From assembly GCF_012033785.1 (NCBI RefSeq), contig NZ_JAAVJC010000016.1:1-44052 (forward strand): 44,052 bases of DNA. The letters run 5' to 3'. The stretch comes from Streptomyces bohaiensis. GTDB lineage: Bacteria; Actinomycetota; Actinomycetes; Streptomycetales; Streptomycetaceae. Positions 32,986 through 44,041 of the stretch are shown here, piece by piece; position 1 is the first letter of the stretch; each line of letters opens with the position of its first letter. Under the pieces are notes generated by a model that did not search any database, was not told the origin of the DNA, and worked only from the letters and a program-made list of their open reading frames with translations. A program made the position numbers and the translations under genes.

Positions 32986-34002
32986 CTACCGCGGCTGCGG
33001 CGGCAGGAAGCCCACCTTGTCGTACGCCTCCGACAGCGTCGCCTCCGCGACGGCCCGCGCCTTCTCCGCGCCGCGCGCCAGCAGCCGGTCGAGCTCGGCC
33101 GGGTCGGACATGTAGTGCTCCACCCGCTCCCGGAAGGGCGTGGTCCACTCGACGACCACATCGGCGACGTCCGCCTTCAGCGCCCCGTAGAGCTGGCCGG
33201 CGAACTTCTCCTCCAGCTCGGGGATGCCGATGCCGGAGAGCGCGGAGTGGATGGTGAGGAGGTTGCTGACCCCGGGCTTGTTCTCCCGGTCGAACCGGAC
33301 CTCGGTCCCGGTGTCGGTGACGGCGCTGCGGATCTTCTTCGCGGTGGTCTTCGCCGGGTCCAACAGGTTGACCAGGCCCTTCGGCGAGGACGCCGACTTG
33401 CTCATCTTGACCTGCGGGTCCTGCAGGTCGTAGATCTTCGCCGCGCCCTTGGCGATGTGGGCCGCGGGCACCGTGAAGGTCTTCCCGTACCGGGAGTTGA
33501 ACCGCTCGGCGATGTCCCGGGTCAGCTCGATGTGCTGCCGCTGGTCCTCGCCGACCGGCACCTCGTCGGCCTGGTAGACGAGGATGTCGGCGACCTGCAG
33601 CACCGGGTAGGTGAACAGGCCCACCGAGGTGTGCTCGGCACCGAGCTTCCCCGACTTGTCCTTGAACTGGGTCATCCGGCCGGCCTCGCCGAAGCCGGTC
33701 ATGCAGTTCATCACCCAGGCGAGCTGGGCGTGCTCCGGGATGTGGCTCTGCACGAACAGCGTGCAGCGCTCGGGGTCCAGACCGGCGCCGAGCAGCTGGG
33801 CAGCGGCGAGCCGGGTGGCCTCGCGCAGCCCGGCGGGGTCCTGCGGAACGGTGATGGCGTGGAGGTCGACCACGGCGTAGAACGCGTCGTGCGTCTCCTG
33901 CAGCGCGACCCACTGACGCACCGCGCCGAGGTAGTTGCCGAGGTGGAACGAGCCTGCGGTGGGCTGGATACCGGAGAGCACCCGGGGACGGTCACTGGCC
34001 AT
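32986..34002 (-). CDS. trpS: tryptophanyl-tRNA synthetase
   Basis: The ATG at 34002 ([20 protein letters not shown]) has GAGAA nine bases upstream; the ATG at 34011 lies against that site. The product is 338 residues. The class I signatures are HLGN (20-23, HIGH form) and KMSKS (199-203), with the Trp-binding region [13 protein letters not shown]. From memory it corresponds to the constitutive TrpRS of S. coelicolor rather than the indolmycin-resistant, regulated form, but the sequence alone does not prove this. It charges tRNA-Trp. It is divergent from the aminotransferase across 397 bases. Confidence 0.96.
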   Translation of the reverse strand: MASDRPRVLSGIQPTAGSFHLGNYLGAVRQWVALQETHDAFYAVVDLHAITVPQDPAGLREATRLAAAQLLGAGLDPERCTLFVQSHIPEHAQLAWVMNCMTGFGEAGRMTQFKDKSGKLGAEHTSVGLFTYPVLQVADILVYQADEVPVGEDQRQHIELTRDIAERFNSRYGKTFTVPAAHIAKGAAKIYDLQDPQVKMSKSASSPKGLVNLLDPAKTTAKKIRSAVTDTGTEVRFDRENKPGVSNLLTIHSALSGIGIPELEEKFAGQLYGALKADVADVVVEWTTPFRERVEHYMSDPAELDRLLARGAEKARAVAEATLSEAYDKVGFLPPQPR

Positions 34003-34155
34003 GCGGGTCATTCTCGCAGAGCGGCCGGGTGCGTCCGTCCCGGATCGCGCACCGGGCGCGGATGGGGTGTGTCACAGCGCACGGACGCCGATCGGGGCGC
34101 GCCAGGGGCCCGCCGTCCGGTCGCGGTGCGGGCGACCGGGGGCATGTCGCAGGTT

Positions 34156-34174
34156 TCCTCCCGGTCCGGGAGGA
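34156..34174. promoter_or_regulatory. 19-base perfect palindrome between trpS and the aminotransferase
   Basis: TCCTCCCGG and CCGGGAGGA flank a single T. A few bases further is ACGATAGAA, a plausible -10 patch for the aminotransferase. The 34003-34399 gap has no gene; it also holds CCCGT pentamer repeats at 34306-34330. The palindrome is placed like an operator of the divergent promoters, but it could also form a small hairpin. Confidence 0.4.
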
Positions 34175-34399
34175 CGACGATAGAAGGGGACGAACGGTGC
34201 AGGGCGGACCGCGGCCGGGGCTCGCGGGAGTCCGTTGGTGCCGCAGCAGCGGCGCCGGCCCGCCCGCGGCCCCGGCGCCCGCCACTCGCGCCCGCCCCGT
34301 CTCGTTCCGTCCCGTCCCGTCCCGTCCCGCTGCGAGCAGTGCCCCCATCCGCGCACCACGACCGCGCGGCCGCGACCGCGCACCGACAAGGAGGCCCCG

Positions 34400-35623
<1,224 letters not shown>

Positions 35624-35656
35624 CCCCCCGCCCCGGTCGGGGGCGCGGGCGGGGGG
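35624..35656 (+). terminator. GC-rich hairpin after the aminotransferase gene
   Basis: CCCCCCGCCC (35624-35633) pairs with GGGCGGGGGG (35647-35656), immediately after the stop. Confidence 0.55.
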
Positions 35657-35754
35657 CCGTGGGACGTCTGGAGTACGCCCCCGGGCCCTGCGGCTCGGGG
35701 GCGGTCGCAGGGCGCCTCGGCCGGGCGGGCGGGGTCGGATAACCTGGCGCCGGG

Positions 35755-35772
35755 TCTCTTGACGTAGAGAGA
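35755..35772. promoter_or_regulatory. imperfect dyad in the mdh leader
   Basis: TCTCTTGACGTAGAGAGA is symmetric at seven of nine positions per arm and lies 60 bases before the mdh start. GGATAAC at 35737-35743 just upstream looks like a -10 element, which would put the dyad near the transcription start. It could be a repressor site for a TCA-cycle gene; this is inference. Confidence 0.35.
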
Positions 35773-35796
35773 TGTCGACGAGGGACCCGGCCGTGA

Positions 35797-36822
<1,026 letters not shown>

Positions 36823-36862
36823 TCCGGCACTCCCCCGCACCACCGCGGACGCCTCCGTCCGC

Positions 36863-36900
36863 CACCGCTGCCCCCGGCCTTCCCGCCGGGGGCAGCGGTG
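36863..36900 (+). terminator. strong terminator hairpin after mdh
   Basis: A perfect 16-bp stem (36863-36878 with 36885-36900) has a six-base loop and lies 40 bases past the mdh stop. Confidence 0.85.
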
Positions 36901-37075
36901 CGTCCCGGCGGAGCGCCGTCAGGGCCAGGAGGGTGACGAAGCCCACACCGCCACCGCCGCCGACATGCACCGCACCTCGGCGGGGCAGGGAGAGTGCGGC
37001 CGCCGCGGGTTCCCCGGCGGACGTCCGGGGCCCCCCGGGGACGGCGGGGTCCGAGTACCTCGGAGGCCTGTGACC

Positions 37076-38578
37076 GTGCCGGTGACCGACACCCTGTGCA
37101 TCGACGGCGTGTGGCGCCCCGCCGCCGGCGGTGCCACCCGCGAGATCCTCGACCCGGCCGACGGGACGGTGCTGGCCACGGTCGCCGAGGCCGACGCCCG
37201 GGACGCGGACGCCGCCGTCGCCGCCGCGCGCCGCGCCTTCGACTCCGGACCCTGGCCCCGCACGCCGGTCCCGGAGCGGGCCGCCCTGCTGCGGCGCGTG
37301 GCCGACCTGCTGGTCCGGGACCGGGAGGAGATCGCCCTCACCGAGTCGCGCGACACCGGGAAGACCCTCGCGGAGGGCAGGGTGGACGTCGACGACGTGA
37401 CCGCCGCCTTCCGCTGGTTCGCGACGCTGGTCGAGTCGGAGCCCGCGGGGCGCGTGGTGGACGCCGGCTCCCCGGACGTCCACAGCGTCGTCGTCCACGA
37501 GCCCGTCGGGGTCTGCGCGCTGATCGCGCCGTGGAACTACCCGCTGCTCCAGGCCTCGTGGAAGGTGGCGCCCGCGCTGGCCGCCGGGAACACCTTCGTC
37601 CTCAAGCCGTCCGAACTCACCCCGCTGAGCACCGTGCACCTGGTGGGGCTGCTCGCGGAGGCCGGGCTGCCGGCGGGGGTGGCGGGGCTGGTCACCGGCG
37701 CCGGCGACCCGGTCGGCGCCCGGTTGGCCGCGCACCCGGACGTCGACCTGGTGTCGTTCACCGGCGGCCTGGCCTCGGGCACCAGGGTCGCGGCGGCCGC
37801 GGCCCCGACGGTGAAGAAGGTGGCGCTGGAGCTCGGCGGCAAGAACCCCAACGTGGTCTTCGCCGACGCCTGCGCCACGGACGACGGGTTCGACGCCACG
37901 GTGGACCAGGCGCTCAACGCGGCGTTCGCCCACAGCGGTCAGGTCTGCTCGGCGGGCAGCCGGCTGATCGTGGAGGAGAGCGTCCGGGAGCGGTTCGTCG
38001 CCGAACTCGCCGCCCGCGCCGACCGCATCCGGCTGGGGCGCGGCACCGCGCCCGACGTGGAGTGCGGACCGCTGGTGTCGGCCGCCCAGCTCGCGAAGGT
38101 CGAGGCGCACGTGGCGGACGCCCTGGCCGAGGGCGCCGTGCTGCGCGCGGGCGGCGGTCGGCCCGCACCCGGGCCCGACCGGCCCGCCGGCGGCTTCTTC
38201 CACTCCCCGACCGTGCTGGACCGCTGCCGGCGCGAGATGCGGGTGGTCCGCGAGGAGGTCTTCGGCCCGGTGCTGACGGTGGAGACCTTCCGGACCGAGG
38301 ACGAGGCCGTGGCGCTGGCCAACGACACCGAGTACGGCCTGGCGGGGGCGGTGTTCAGCGCCGACACCGCCCGGGCCCGCAGGGTCGCCGCCCGGCTGCG
38401 CCACGGCACGGTGTGGATCAACGACTACCACCCCTACCTGCCGCAGGCGGAGTGGGGCGGCTACGGCCGCTCGGGCACCGGCCGGGAGCTGGGGTCGGCC
38501 GGGCTGGCGGAGTACCGCGAGACCAAGCACGTCTACGAGAACCTGCGCCCCGCACCCGTCCGCTGGTTCGCCGGCTGA
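37076..38578 (+). CDS. betaine-aldehyde-type NAD(P)-dependent aldehyde dehydrogenase
   Basis: The GTG at 37076 is nine bases after GGAGG; a GTG two codons earlier is too close to that site. The product has 500 residues. It has the aldehyde dehydrogenase landmarks APWNYPLLQASWKVAPALAA, KPSELTP, FTGG, the catalytic Glu in LELGGKNPN, the catalytic Cys in HSGQVCSAGSR, and EEVFGPVLTV. With the GMC oxidoreductase downstream and betaine transport genes next, the likely reaction is betaine aldehyde to glycine betaine. An aminoaldehyde or other substrate is possible. It probably starts the operon with the GMC gene (41-base gap). Confidence 0.85.
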   Translation: MPVTDTLCIDGVWRPAAGGATREILDPADGTVLATVAEADARDADAAVAAARRAFDSGPWPRTPVPERAALLRRVADLLVRDREEIALTESRDTGKTLAEGRVDVDDVTAAFRWFATLVESEPAGRVVDAGSPDVHSVVVHEPVGVCALIAPWNYPLLQASWKVAPALAAGNTFVLKPSELTPLSTVHLVGLLAEAGLPAGVAGLVTGAGDPVGARLAAHPDVDLVSFTGGLASGTRVAAAAAPTVKKVALELGGKNPNVVFADACATDDGFDATVDQALNAAFAHSGQVCSAGSRLIVEESVRERFVAELAARADRIRLGRGTAPDVECGPLVSAAQLAKVEAHVADALAEGAVLRAGGGRPAPGPDRPAGGFFHSPTVLDRCRREMRVVREEVFGPVLTVETFRTEDEAVALANDTEYGLAGAVFSADTARARRVAARLRHGTVWINDYHPYLPQAEWGGYGRSGTGRELGSAGLAEYRETKHVYENLRPAPVRWFAG

Positions 38579-38619
38579 CGGCGCCCCGCCACCCCACCGG
38601 CCCCGGGAGGTCCGACCCC

Positions 38620-40188
38620 ATGCAGCGTCCCAGCCCCACCGCGCGCACCGACTCCGACGGGCCCGCCGAGGTGTTCGACTACGTCGTGGTGGGGGGCGGG
38701 ACGGCGGGTTCGGTGATCGCCTCACGGCTCGCCGAGGACCCCGACCTCACGATCGCACTGATCGAGGGCGGCCCCTCGGACGTCGACCGGCCGGAGGTGC
38801 TGACGCTGCGCCGCTGGCAGGGGCTGCTCGGCGGCGAGCTGGACTACGACTACCCCACCGTGGCGCAGCCGCGCGGCAACTCGCTGATCCGGCACAGCCG
38901 GGCGCGGGTGCTGGGCGGCTGCTCCTCGCACAACACACTGATCAGCTTCCGTCCGCTGCCCTCCGACTGGGAGGAGTGGGCGGCGGCGGGCGCCACGGGC
39001 TGGGACGCGGCCACCATGGACCCGTACTTCGACCGGCTCCGCAACCGGATCGTCCCGGTCGGCGAGGCGGACCGGAACGCGATAGCGCGGGACTTCGTCA
39101 CGGCGGCCTGCGCGGCGCTGAAGGTGCCGCACATCGACGGGTTCAACGCGGCGCCGTTCGCCGACGGTGCGGGCTTCTTCGACCTGGCCTACCACCCGGA
39201 GACCAACCAGCGCTCCTCCGCCTCGGTCGCCTACCTGCATCCGCATCTGGCGGCCGGGGACCGGCCGGGGCTGCGGCTGTTCCTTCAGACGCGGGTGCTG
39301 CGCCTGGAACTGGACGGCGACGGCCGCGCCACCGGGGTGCGGGTCCGGGGCGCGGACGGTGCGGTGCGGGTGCTCGGCGCGCGCAACGAGGTGGTGCTGT
39401 GCGCGGGGGCGGTGGACACGCCGCGGCTGCTGCTGCTCTCCGGGATCGGCCCGGCCGAGCAGCTGGCCCGACTGGGCATCGAGGTGCGGCACGACCTTCC
39501 GGGGGTCGGGGAGAACCTGCTGGACCACCCGGAGTCGGTGATCGTCTGGGAGACCGACGGGCCGATACCCGAGAACTCGGCGATGGACTCCGACGCGGGG
39601 CTGTTCGTCCGCCGCGACCCCGGCTCCCCGGGGCCCGACCTGATGTTCCACTTCTACCAGATCCCGTTCACCGACAACCCGGAGCGGCTGGGGTACCGCC
39701 GCCCGGCGCACGGGGTGTCAATGACGCCCAACATCCCCAAGCCGCGCAGCCGGGGCCGGCTGTACCTGACGAGCGCCGACCCCGACGCGGTCCCCGCGCT
39801 CGACTTCGGGTACTTCACCGACCCCGAGGACTACGACGCCCGCACCCTGGTGGACGGCATCCGGCTGGCCCGGGAGGTGGCGGCGGCGGAACCGCTGGCG
39901 TCCTGGCTGAAGCGGGAGGTCTGTCCGGGCCCGGAGCTGAACTCGGACGAGGAACTGAGCGCCTACGCGCGCCGCGCCGCGCACACCGTCTACCACCCGG
40001 CGGGCACCTGCCGGATGGGGGCGGCCGACGACCGCGACGCGGTGGTGGACCCGGCGCTGCGGGTCCGCGGCCTGACTGGGGTGCGGGTGGCGGACGCGTC
40101 CGTCTTCCCCACGATCCCCGCGGTCAACCCGATGGTCTGCGTGCTGATGGTCGGCGAGCGGGCGGCGGAACTGCTCCGCGCGGGCTGA
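38620..40188 (+). CDS. GMC-family FAD oxidoreductase (choline dehydrogenase-like)
   Basis: The ATG at 38620 follows GGGAGGTCCGACCCC; 522 residues. The FAD motif is YVVVGGGTAGSVIASRLAED (about residues 21-40). GMC signature 1 is near RARVLGGCSSHNTLI and signature 2 is GAVDTPRLLLLSGIGP. The catalytic His is in YHPAGTCRMG and the Asn in AVNPMVCVLMVGERAAELL. Context suggests oxidation of choline to betaine aldehyde, feeding the preceding dehydrogenase. The family oxidises many alcohols, so the substrate is inferred. A hairpin with an 8-bp stem (40215-40222 with 40226-40233) follows the stop. Confidence 0.85.
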   Translation: MQRPSPTARTDSDGPAEVFDYVVVGGGTAGSVIASRLAEDPDLTIALIEGGPSDVDRPEVLTLRRWQGLLGGELDYDYPTVAQPRGNSLIRHSRARVLGGCSSHNTLISFRPLPSDWEEWAAAGATGWDAATMDPYFDRLRNRIVPVGEADRNAIARDFVTAACAALKVPHIDGFNAAPFADGAGFFDLAYHPETNQRSSASVAYLHPHLAAGDRPGLRLFLQTRVLRLELDGDGRATGVRVRGADGAVRVLGARNEVVLCAGAVDTPRLLLLSGIGPAEQLARLGIEVRHDLPGVGENLLDHPESVIVWETDGPIPENSAMDSDAGLFVRRDPGSPGPDLMFHFYQIPFTDNPERLGYRRPAHGVSMTPNIPKPRSRGRLYLTSADPDAVPALDFGYFTDPEDYDARTLVDGIRLAREVAAAEPLASWLKREVCPGPELNSDEELSAYARRAAHTVYHPAGTCRMGAADDRDAVVDPALRVRGLTGVRVADASVFPTIPAVNPMVCVLMVGERAAELLRAG

Positions 40189-40214
40189 GCCGAGAGCGTC
40201 TCCGGGACGCCGGG

Positions 40215-40233
40215 CCGGGCGGACGCCGCCCGG
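40215..40233 (+). terminator. hairpin after the GMC oxidoreductase gene
   Basis: CCGGGCGG and CCGCCCGG are separated by ACG, 27 bases past the stop. The rest of the gap to 40470 holds a possible promoter for the binding-protein gene (TAATGT at 40422-40427 with TTTCCG 17 bases upstream). Confidence 0.45.
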
Positions 40234-40470
40234 GCCGCCCGCGTCGGGCACCGGCCCGAACGGCCGCCTCGCCTCCGACCGTTCCGACGGCGTGACCGGA
40301 CGCCCCGCGGCCGCAACCGGAGGCCCCGCGGCCGCGCCCCGCCGTTCCGGCCGGGTCCGGACGGCTCAGCCGTGTGCGCGAACCGGGTCGCTCAGCGCTT
40401 TCCGGCGACCGCCGCGGTGGCTAATGTGTTCGGTACATCGCCGATCTGCGGACAAGTGGGGACCACCTCA

Positions 40471-41430
40471 GTGGAGACAGGGCAGCGCGCGCTTCGCCTG
40501 CCGGCCGCCGGGACCGCGCTGGCGCTGGTCCTCCTGGCCGCCGGGTGCACCTCCGGGGCCGGTCAGGCGGCGGGGGCCTTCCCGGAGGTCGTGATAGCGA
40601 TGCCCGCGTGGACGGGCGGCCAGGCGAACGCCGCGGTGGCGGCGCACGTGCTGCGCGAGGAGTTGGGCGTGCCGGTGCAGCTCCGAGAGCTCTCCCCCGA
40701 CCAGGCCTGGGACCAGATGGACGCGGGCGCGGTGCAGGCCGTGCTGGAGGACTGGGGTGCGACGCCCGACAAGCGGCGGCTGTACACGGCGCAGCGGATG
40801 TCGGTGGTGCCCGCCGGTGACCTCGGCCCGGTGGGGCGGGTGGGCTGGTACGTCCCGAGCGGGTACGCCGCGGCCAACCCCGGGGTGCTCGACTGGCGCA
40901 ACCTCAACGACCACGCCGACGCCTTCGCCTCGGCGGACAGCGACGGCCGGGGCCGGCTGCTGACCGGCGGCCCGGACGACGCCTCGCACGACGAGGCGCT
41001 GATCGACGCGCTGGACCTCGCCTACACCGCCGTTCCGACCGGCGGCGAGGAGCAGTTGATCGAGGCGCTGCGCGGTGCGGACCGCGGCGACGGGGCCGTG
41101 CTCGCCAACTGGTGGCAGCCGCACTGGCTCCACGAGGAGCTGGAGCTGGCGGAGGTGGCGCTGCCGGAGCACCGGGCCGGCTGCCATCGCGAGGGCGGTT
41201 CGGACATGTGCGGCTACCCGGACATCCCGCTGCGGAAGTTCCTCAACGCGGCGTTCGCGGAGCACGGCGGTGAGGCGGCGGCCTTCCTGACGGACTTCTC
41301 CTGGACCGCCGAGGAGCAGAACGAGGTGGCGCGCATGATCGCTGCCGAGGGGATGAGCCCGGAGGGCGCGGCTGCGCGCTGGGCGGAGAAGAACGGCGAG
41401 CGCATAGCGGGGTGGCTGGGCGAGGACTGA
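40471..41430 (+). CDS. glycine betaine/proline-type ABC transporter substrate-binding lipoprotein
   Basis: The GTG at 40471 gives 319 residues; earlier in-frame starts (40372, 40455) add residues unlike a signal peptide. The signal sequence ends in a lipobox (LVLLAAGC). The mature part is of the OpuAC type: VVIAMPAWTGGQANAAVAAH, LREELGVPVQL, DQMDAGAVQAVLEDWG, and VLANWWQPHWLHEELELAE with several Trp suited to a cation-pi box. It should capture glycine betaine or a related quaternary amine at the cell surface. No permease or ATPase gene adjoins it in this window. It is convergent with the BCCT gene. Confidence 0.88.
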   Translation: METGQRALRLPAAGTALALVLLAAGCTSGAGQAAGAFPEVVIAMPAWTGGQANAAVAAHVLREELGVPVQLRELSPDQAWDQMDAGAVQAVLEDWGATPDKRRLYTAQRMSVVPAGDLGPVGRVGWYVPSGYAAANPGVLDWRNLNDHADAFASADSDGRGRLLTGGPDDASHDEALIDALDLAYTAVPTGGEEQLIEALRGADRGDGAVLANWWQPHWLHEELELAEVALPEHRAGCHREGGSDMCGYPDIPLRKFLNAAFAEHGGEAAAFLTDFSWTAEEQNEVARMIAAEGMSPEGAAARWAEKNGERIAGWLGED

Positions 41431-41500
41431 TCTCCCGCCCGCCGGCCTGTCCCGCCCTGTCCGCCGCCGCCCGCTCCGGTGGGTCGAGCCGCGGGCTGCT

Positions 41501-41529
41501 GTGGGGGCGCCCCGCCGGGGCGCCCCCAC
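41501..41529. terminator. bidirectional terminator between convergent betaine genes
   Basis: A perfect 13-bp stem (41501-41513 with 41517-41529) and a three-base loop fill the gap between the binding-protein stop at 41430 and the BCCT stop at 41536. Confidence 0.8.
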
Positions 41530-41535
41530 CGGGGG

Positions 41536-43311
41536 TCACGCCTTGGCCGACGTGTCCAGCAGGTCGTCGCCGGGGGTGTCCTTGTCGGCCTTGTCGCCGA
41601 CCCCGGCCGCGCCCGAACCGCTGCCGGTCCCGGAGGTCGCCGGGTCGAGCTCGCCGTTCTCCTGCGCCTCGGTCATGGCGGCGACGGCGGACTCGATGAG
41701 CGCCTCCTCGGCCTCCTCGGCCTGCGCCTCCTGCCGGGCGACGTGCTCGTCCCGCAGCGACTTCAGCGTCGCGAGGCACATCGCGATCATCACGAAGCTG
41801 AACGGCAGGGCGATGACGACCGCGACGTTCTGCAGGATCGTCAGTCCGGCGCCCGATCCCGCCGTCAGCAGGGCGATGGCGACCAGGCCCTGGGTGACGG
41901 CCCAGAACACCCGGCTCCAGGTCGGCGGGTTGGGGTCGCCGCCGGAGGCCAGCATGTCCACCACGTAGGAGGCGGAGTCGGAGGAGGTGACGAAGAAGAA
42001 GACGATGAGGAGGATCGCGACGCCGATCACCAGCGTGGCGCCCGGGAGCGAGTCCAGCAGGGCGAAGAGGGCGCCGGTGGAGTCGACCGAGCCGTCCTCG
42101 CCGACCATGCTGCCGGTGGCCTGCTGCTCACGGATACCGGAGCCGCCGATGACGGAGAACCAGAAGAAGCTGAGCGTGGTGGGGACCAGCAGCGCGCCGA
42201 CAATGAACTCGCGCACGGTCCGGCCGCGGGAGATGCGGGCGATGAAGATACCGACGAACGGCGCCCAGGACATCCACCAGCCCCAGTAGAAGACGGTCCA
42301 GCCACCGACCCAGCTGGTGCCCTCGTCGCCGTGCCACGAGCCCGTGTCGAAGCTCAGCCCCGCGAAGTTCTGCAGGTAGACGCCGATGTTCTGGAAGAAG
42401 TCGGTGAGCAGGGCGGTCGTGCTGCCGGCGACCAGCACGAACAGCAGAATGGCCGCCGCGATGATGCCGTTGGTGTTGGACAGGATCTTGATGCCCTTGT
42501 CCAGACCGGAGACCACCGACAGCGTGGCGATCAGCGTGATGACGATCACGAGGATGCTCAGCGTGACCGACCCGGGGTTCTCGATGATCCCCAGGTGGTC
42601 GAGACCGGCGCCGATCTGCTGCACGCCGAAGCCGAGGGAGGTGGCGACACCGAAGACGGTGCCGACGACGGCGATGACGTCGATCGCGTCGCCGAGGCGT
42701 CCGCGCACCCGGTCACCGAACAGCGGCTCCAGCGTCCACCGGATGGAGACGGGACGCCCCTTGCGGTGCACGGCGTAGGCGATGGCGAGACCGACGACGA
42801 TGTAGATCGCCCAGGGGTGGAACCCCCAGTGGAGGAAGGTCTGGCTCATGGCGAACTCGGCGCGCTCGGCTTCGCCCTCACCGACGCCCGGCTTCGGCCC
42901 CATGTAGAAGCTCAGCGGCTCGGCGACGCCCCAGAAGACGAGGCCGATGCCCATGCCGGCGGCGAACAGCATCGCCAGCCAGGAACCGAGTCCGAAGTCG
43001 GGCTTCTGGCCGTCCTTGCCGAGCTTGATCTTCCCGTACTTGCTGAACCCCATGAAGAGGGCGAAGACCACGAAGAGCGAGACCAGCGGCACGTAGTACC
43101 AGCTGAGGTTGTCCACCACCTCGGCCCGGAACGAGAGGATGTTGTCCGCTGCTCCTTCGCCTCCGAGCATGGCCCAGATGACGAAGACGCCGATGATGGC
43201 GACGGATGGCCAGAACACCCATGGCGCGATCGAAGCAGTGCGGGCCGGTGGCCTCACACCACCGCGGTCCATCTCCGCTGTCGTCTCTTTCCCAGGATGT
43301 CCTGATGACAT
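41536..43311 (-). CDS. BCCT-family betaine/choline/carnitine transporter
   Basis: The ATG at 43311 is nine bases after AAGG; a TTG two codons earlier is less likely. The product has 591 residues and about 12 membrane helices. The signature FYWGWWMSWAPFVGIFIARISRGR carries the substrate-binding Trp cluster (quoted in part as YWGWWMSWAPFVG). The glycine stretch GMGIGLVFWGVAEP matches sodium-coupled BetP-type carriers. The acidic, disordered ~60-residue C-terminal tail (AEEAEEALIESAVAAMTEAQ) may sense osmotic state, as the BetP tail does. It imports glycine betaine or choline. Together with the oxidation genes it forms an osmoprotection module. Confidence 0.93.
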   Translation of the reverse strand: MSSGHPGKETTAEMDRGGVRPPARTASIAPWVFWPSVAIIGVFVIWAMLGGEGAADNILSFRAEVVDNLSWYYVPLVSLFVVFALFMGFSKYGKIKLGKDGQKPDFGLGSWLAMLFAAGMGIGLVFWGVAEPLSFYMGPKPGVGEGEAERAEFAMSQTFLHWGFHPWAIYIVVGLAIAYAVHRKGRPVSIRWTLEPLFGDRVRGRLGDAIDVIAVVGTVFGVATSLGFGVQQIGAGLDHLGIIENPGSVTLSILVIVITLIATLSVVSGLDKGIKILSNTNGIIAAAILLFVLVAGSTTALLTDFFQNIGVYLQNFAGLSFDTGSWHGDEGTSWVGGWTVFYWGWWMSWAPFVGIFIARISRGRTVREFIVGALLVPTTLSFFWFSVIGGSGIREQQATGSMVGEDGSVDSTGALFALLDSLPGATLVIGVAILLIVFFFVTSSDSASYVVDMLASGGDPNPPTWSRVFWAVTQGLVAIALLTAGSGAGLTILQNVAVVIALPFSFVMIAMCLATLKSLRDEHVARQEAQAEEAEEALIESAVAAMTEAQENGELDPATSGTGSGSGAAGVGDKADKDTPGDDLLDTSAKA

Positions 43312-43468
43312 AAGCAAAATCCTTCCGCCACAACCGCTTCCGCGGTTCGCTCAGATGAACTAACAGATCTCGCCTGCCCCCGGTGGCCGGGAACATACGT
43401 CACGGTTGGGTCACCTTGGCGTGTCGAACAGGACGCGGCGGCGTTTTTGCGTTAGGGGATGGTGACCC
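43312..43468. promoter_or_regulatory. upstream region of the BCCT gene
   Basis: This 157-base gap is less GC-rich than its surroundings (AACTAACAGATCTC near 43359). It must contain the BCCT promoter on the minus strand. No consensus boxes are convincing. A T5 tract at 43444-43448, 21 bases past the DUF3017 stop, may belong to its terminator. Confidence 0.35.
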
Positions 43469-44041
43469 TCAGCTCCCGGCGGAGAACCGGAGGATGTCGT
43501 TCAGGAACGGCACCTCCAGCCAGGGGCGCGGCTGGGCCATCAGCGTGAGCAGCACGATCACCACGCCCATCCCCCCGTAGGTGAGCACGTCGGTGTAGCG
43601 CGACCGCACGGCGAGCATGCCGACCGCGGAGACGGTGAACCGGAGGACGGCACCGGCGAGCATCGCGGCGCCGACGATCAGCAACCCGATCCGGAAATCG
43701 ACGATCATGACGAGAAGTCCGGAAAACAGCACCGCGATCACCGACAGCAGCGGCCACTGCCGGATCGGCGCCGGAGCGTCACCGTCGGCATAACGGCGCC
43801 CGCCTTCCGGCGGAGCGGTGTCCCGGGTGACCGTGGGGTAGCGCCGCGACCCGCGCGCCAGCCGCAGGCCGCGGCGCGGCTCGCCTTCGGCACCTGCTCC
43901 CGCCTCCGCGGCAGGCGCGGCAGCGTCGGCGGGCGCGCCTGCCGCCGCGCGCGCTGCCTCGGCGGTCTCGCCCCCGGTACCCCCGTCGGCGCCACTCTCG
44001 TCGGCGCCACCGGGCGGGGCCCGGTCCGGTGCCGGCGGCAC
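43469..44041 (-). CDS. DUF3017 membrane protein, start uncertain near the window edge
   Basis: The frame from the GTG at 44041 gives 190 residues; a start beyond the edge is possible. The first ~90 residues are disordered (Ala, Pro, Gly, Glu). The last ~95 carry three membrane helices with QWPLLSVIAVLFSGLLVMIV, DFRIGLLIVGAAMLAGAVLR and VLTYGGMGVVIVLLTLMAQP, the DUF3017 pattern. In Streptomyces this gene lies between folD and mdh, so folD probably lies just off the right edge. The function is unknown. Confidence 0.8.
   Translation of the reverse strand: MPPAPDRAPPGGADESGADGGTGGETAEAARAAAGAPADAAAPAAEAGAGAEGEPRRGLRLARGSRRYPTVTRDTAPPEGGRRYADGDAPAPIRQWPLLSVIAVLFSGLLVMIVDFRIGLLIVGAAMLAGAVLRFTVSAVGMLAVRSRYTDVLTYGGMGVVIVLLTLMAQPRPWLEVPFLNDILRFSAGS

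Noticed and set aside
34306..34330. CCCGT pentamer repeats before the aminotransferase gene
   Set aside because: Short low-complexity run in a GC-rich leader; no evidence of function.
36994..38619. Very long in-frame extension upstream of the GMC oxidoreductase
   Set aside because: The 542 extra codons are an out-of-frame reading of the aldehyde dehydrogenase gene; the real start at 38620 has a good ribosome site.
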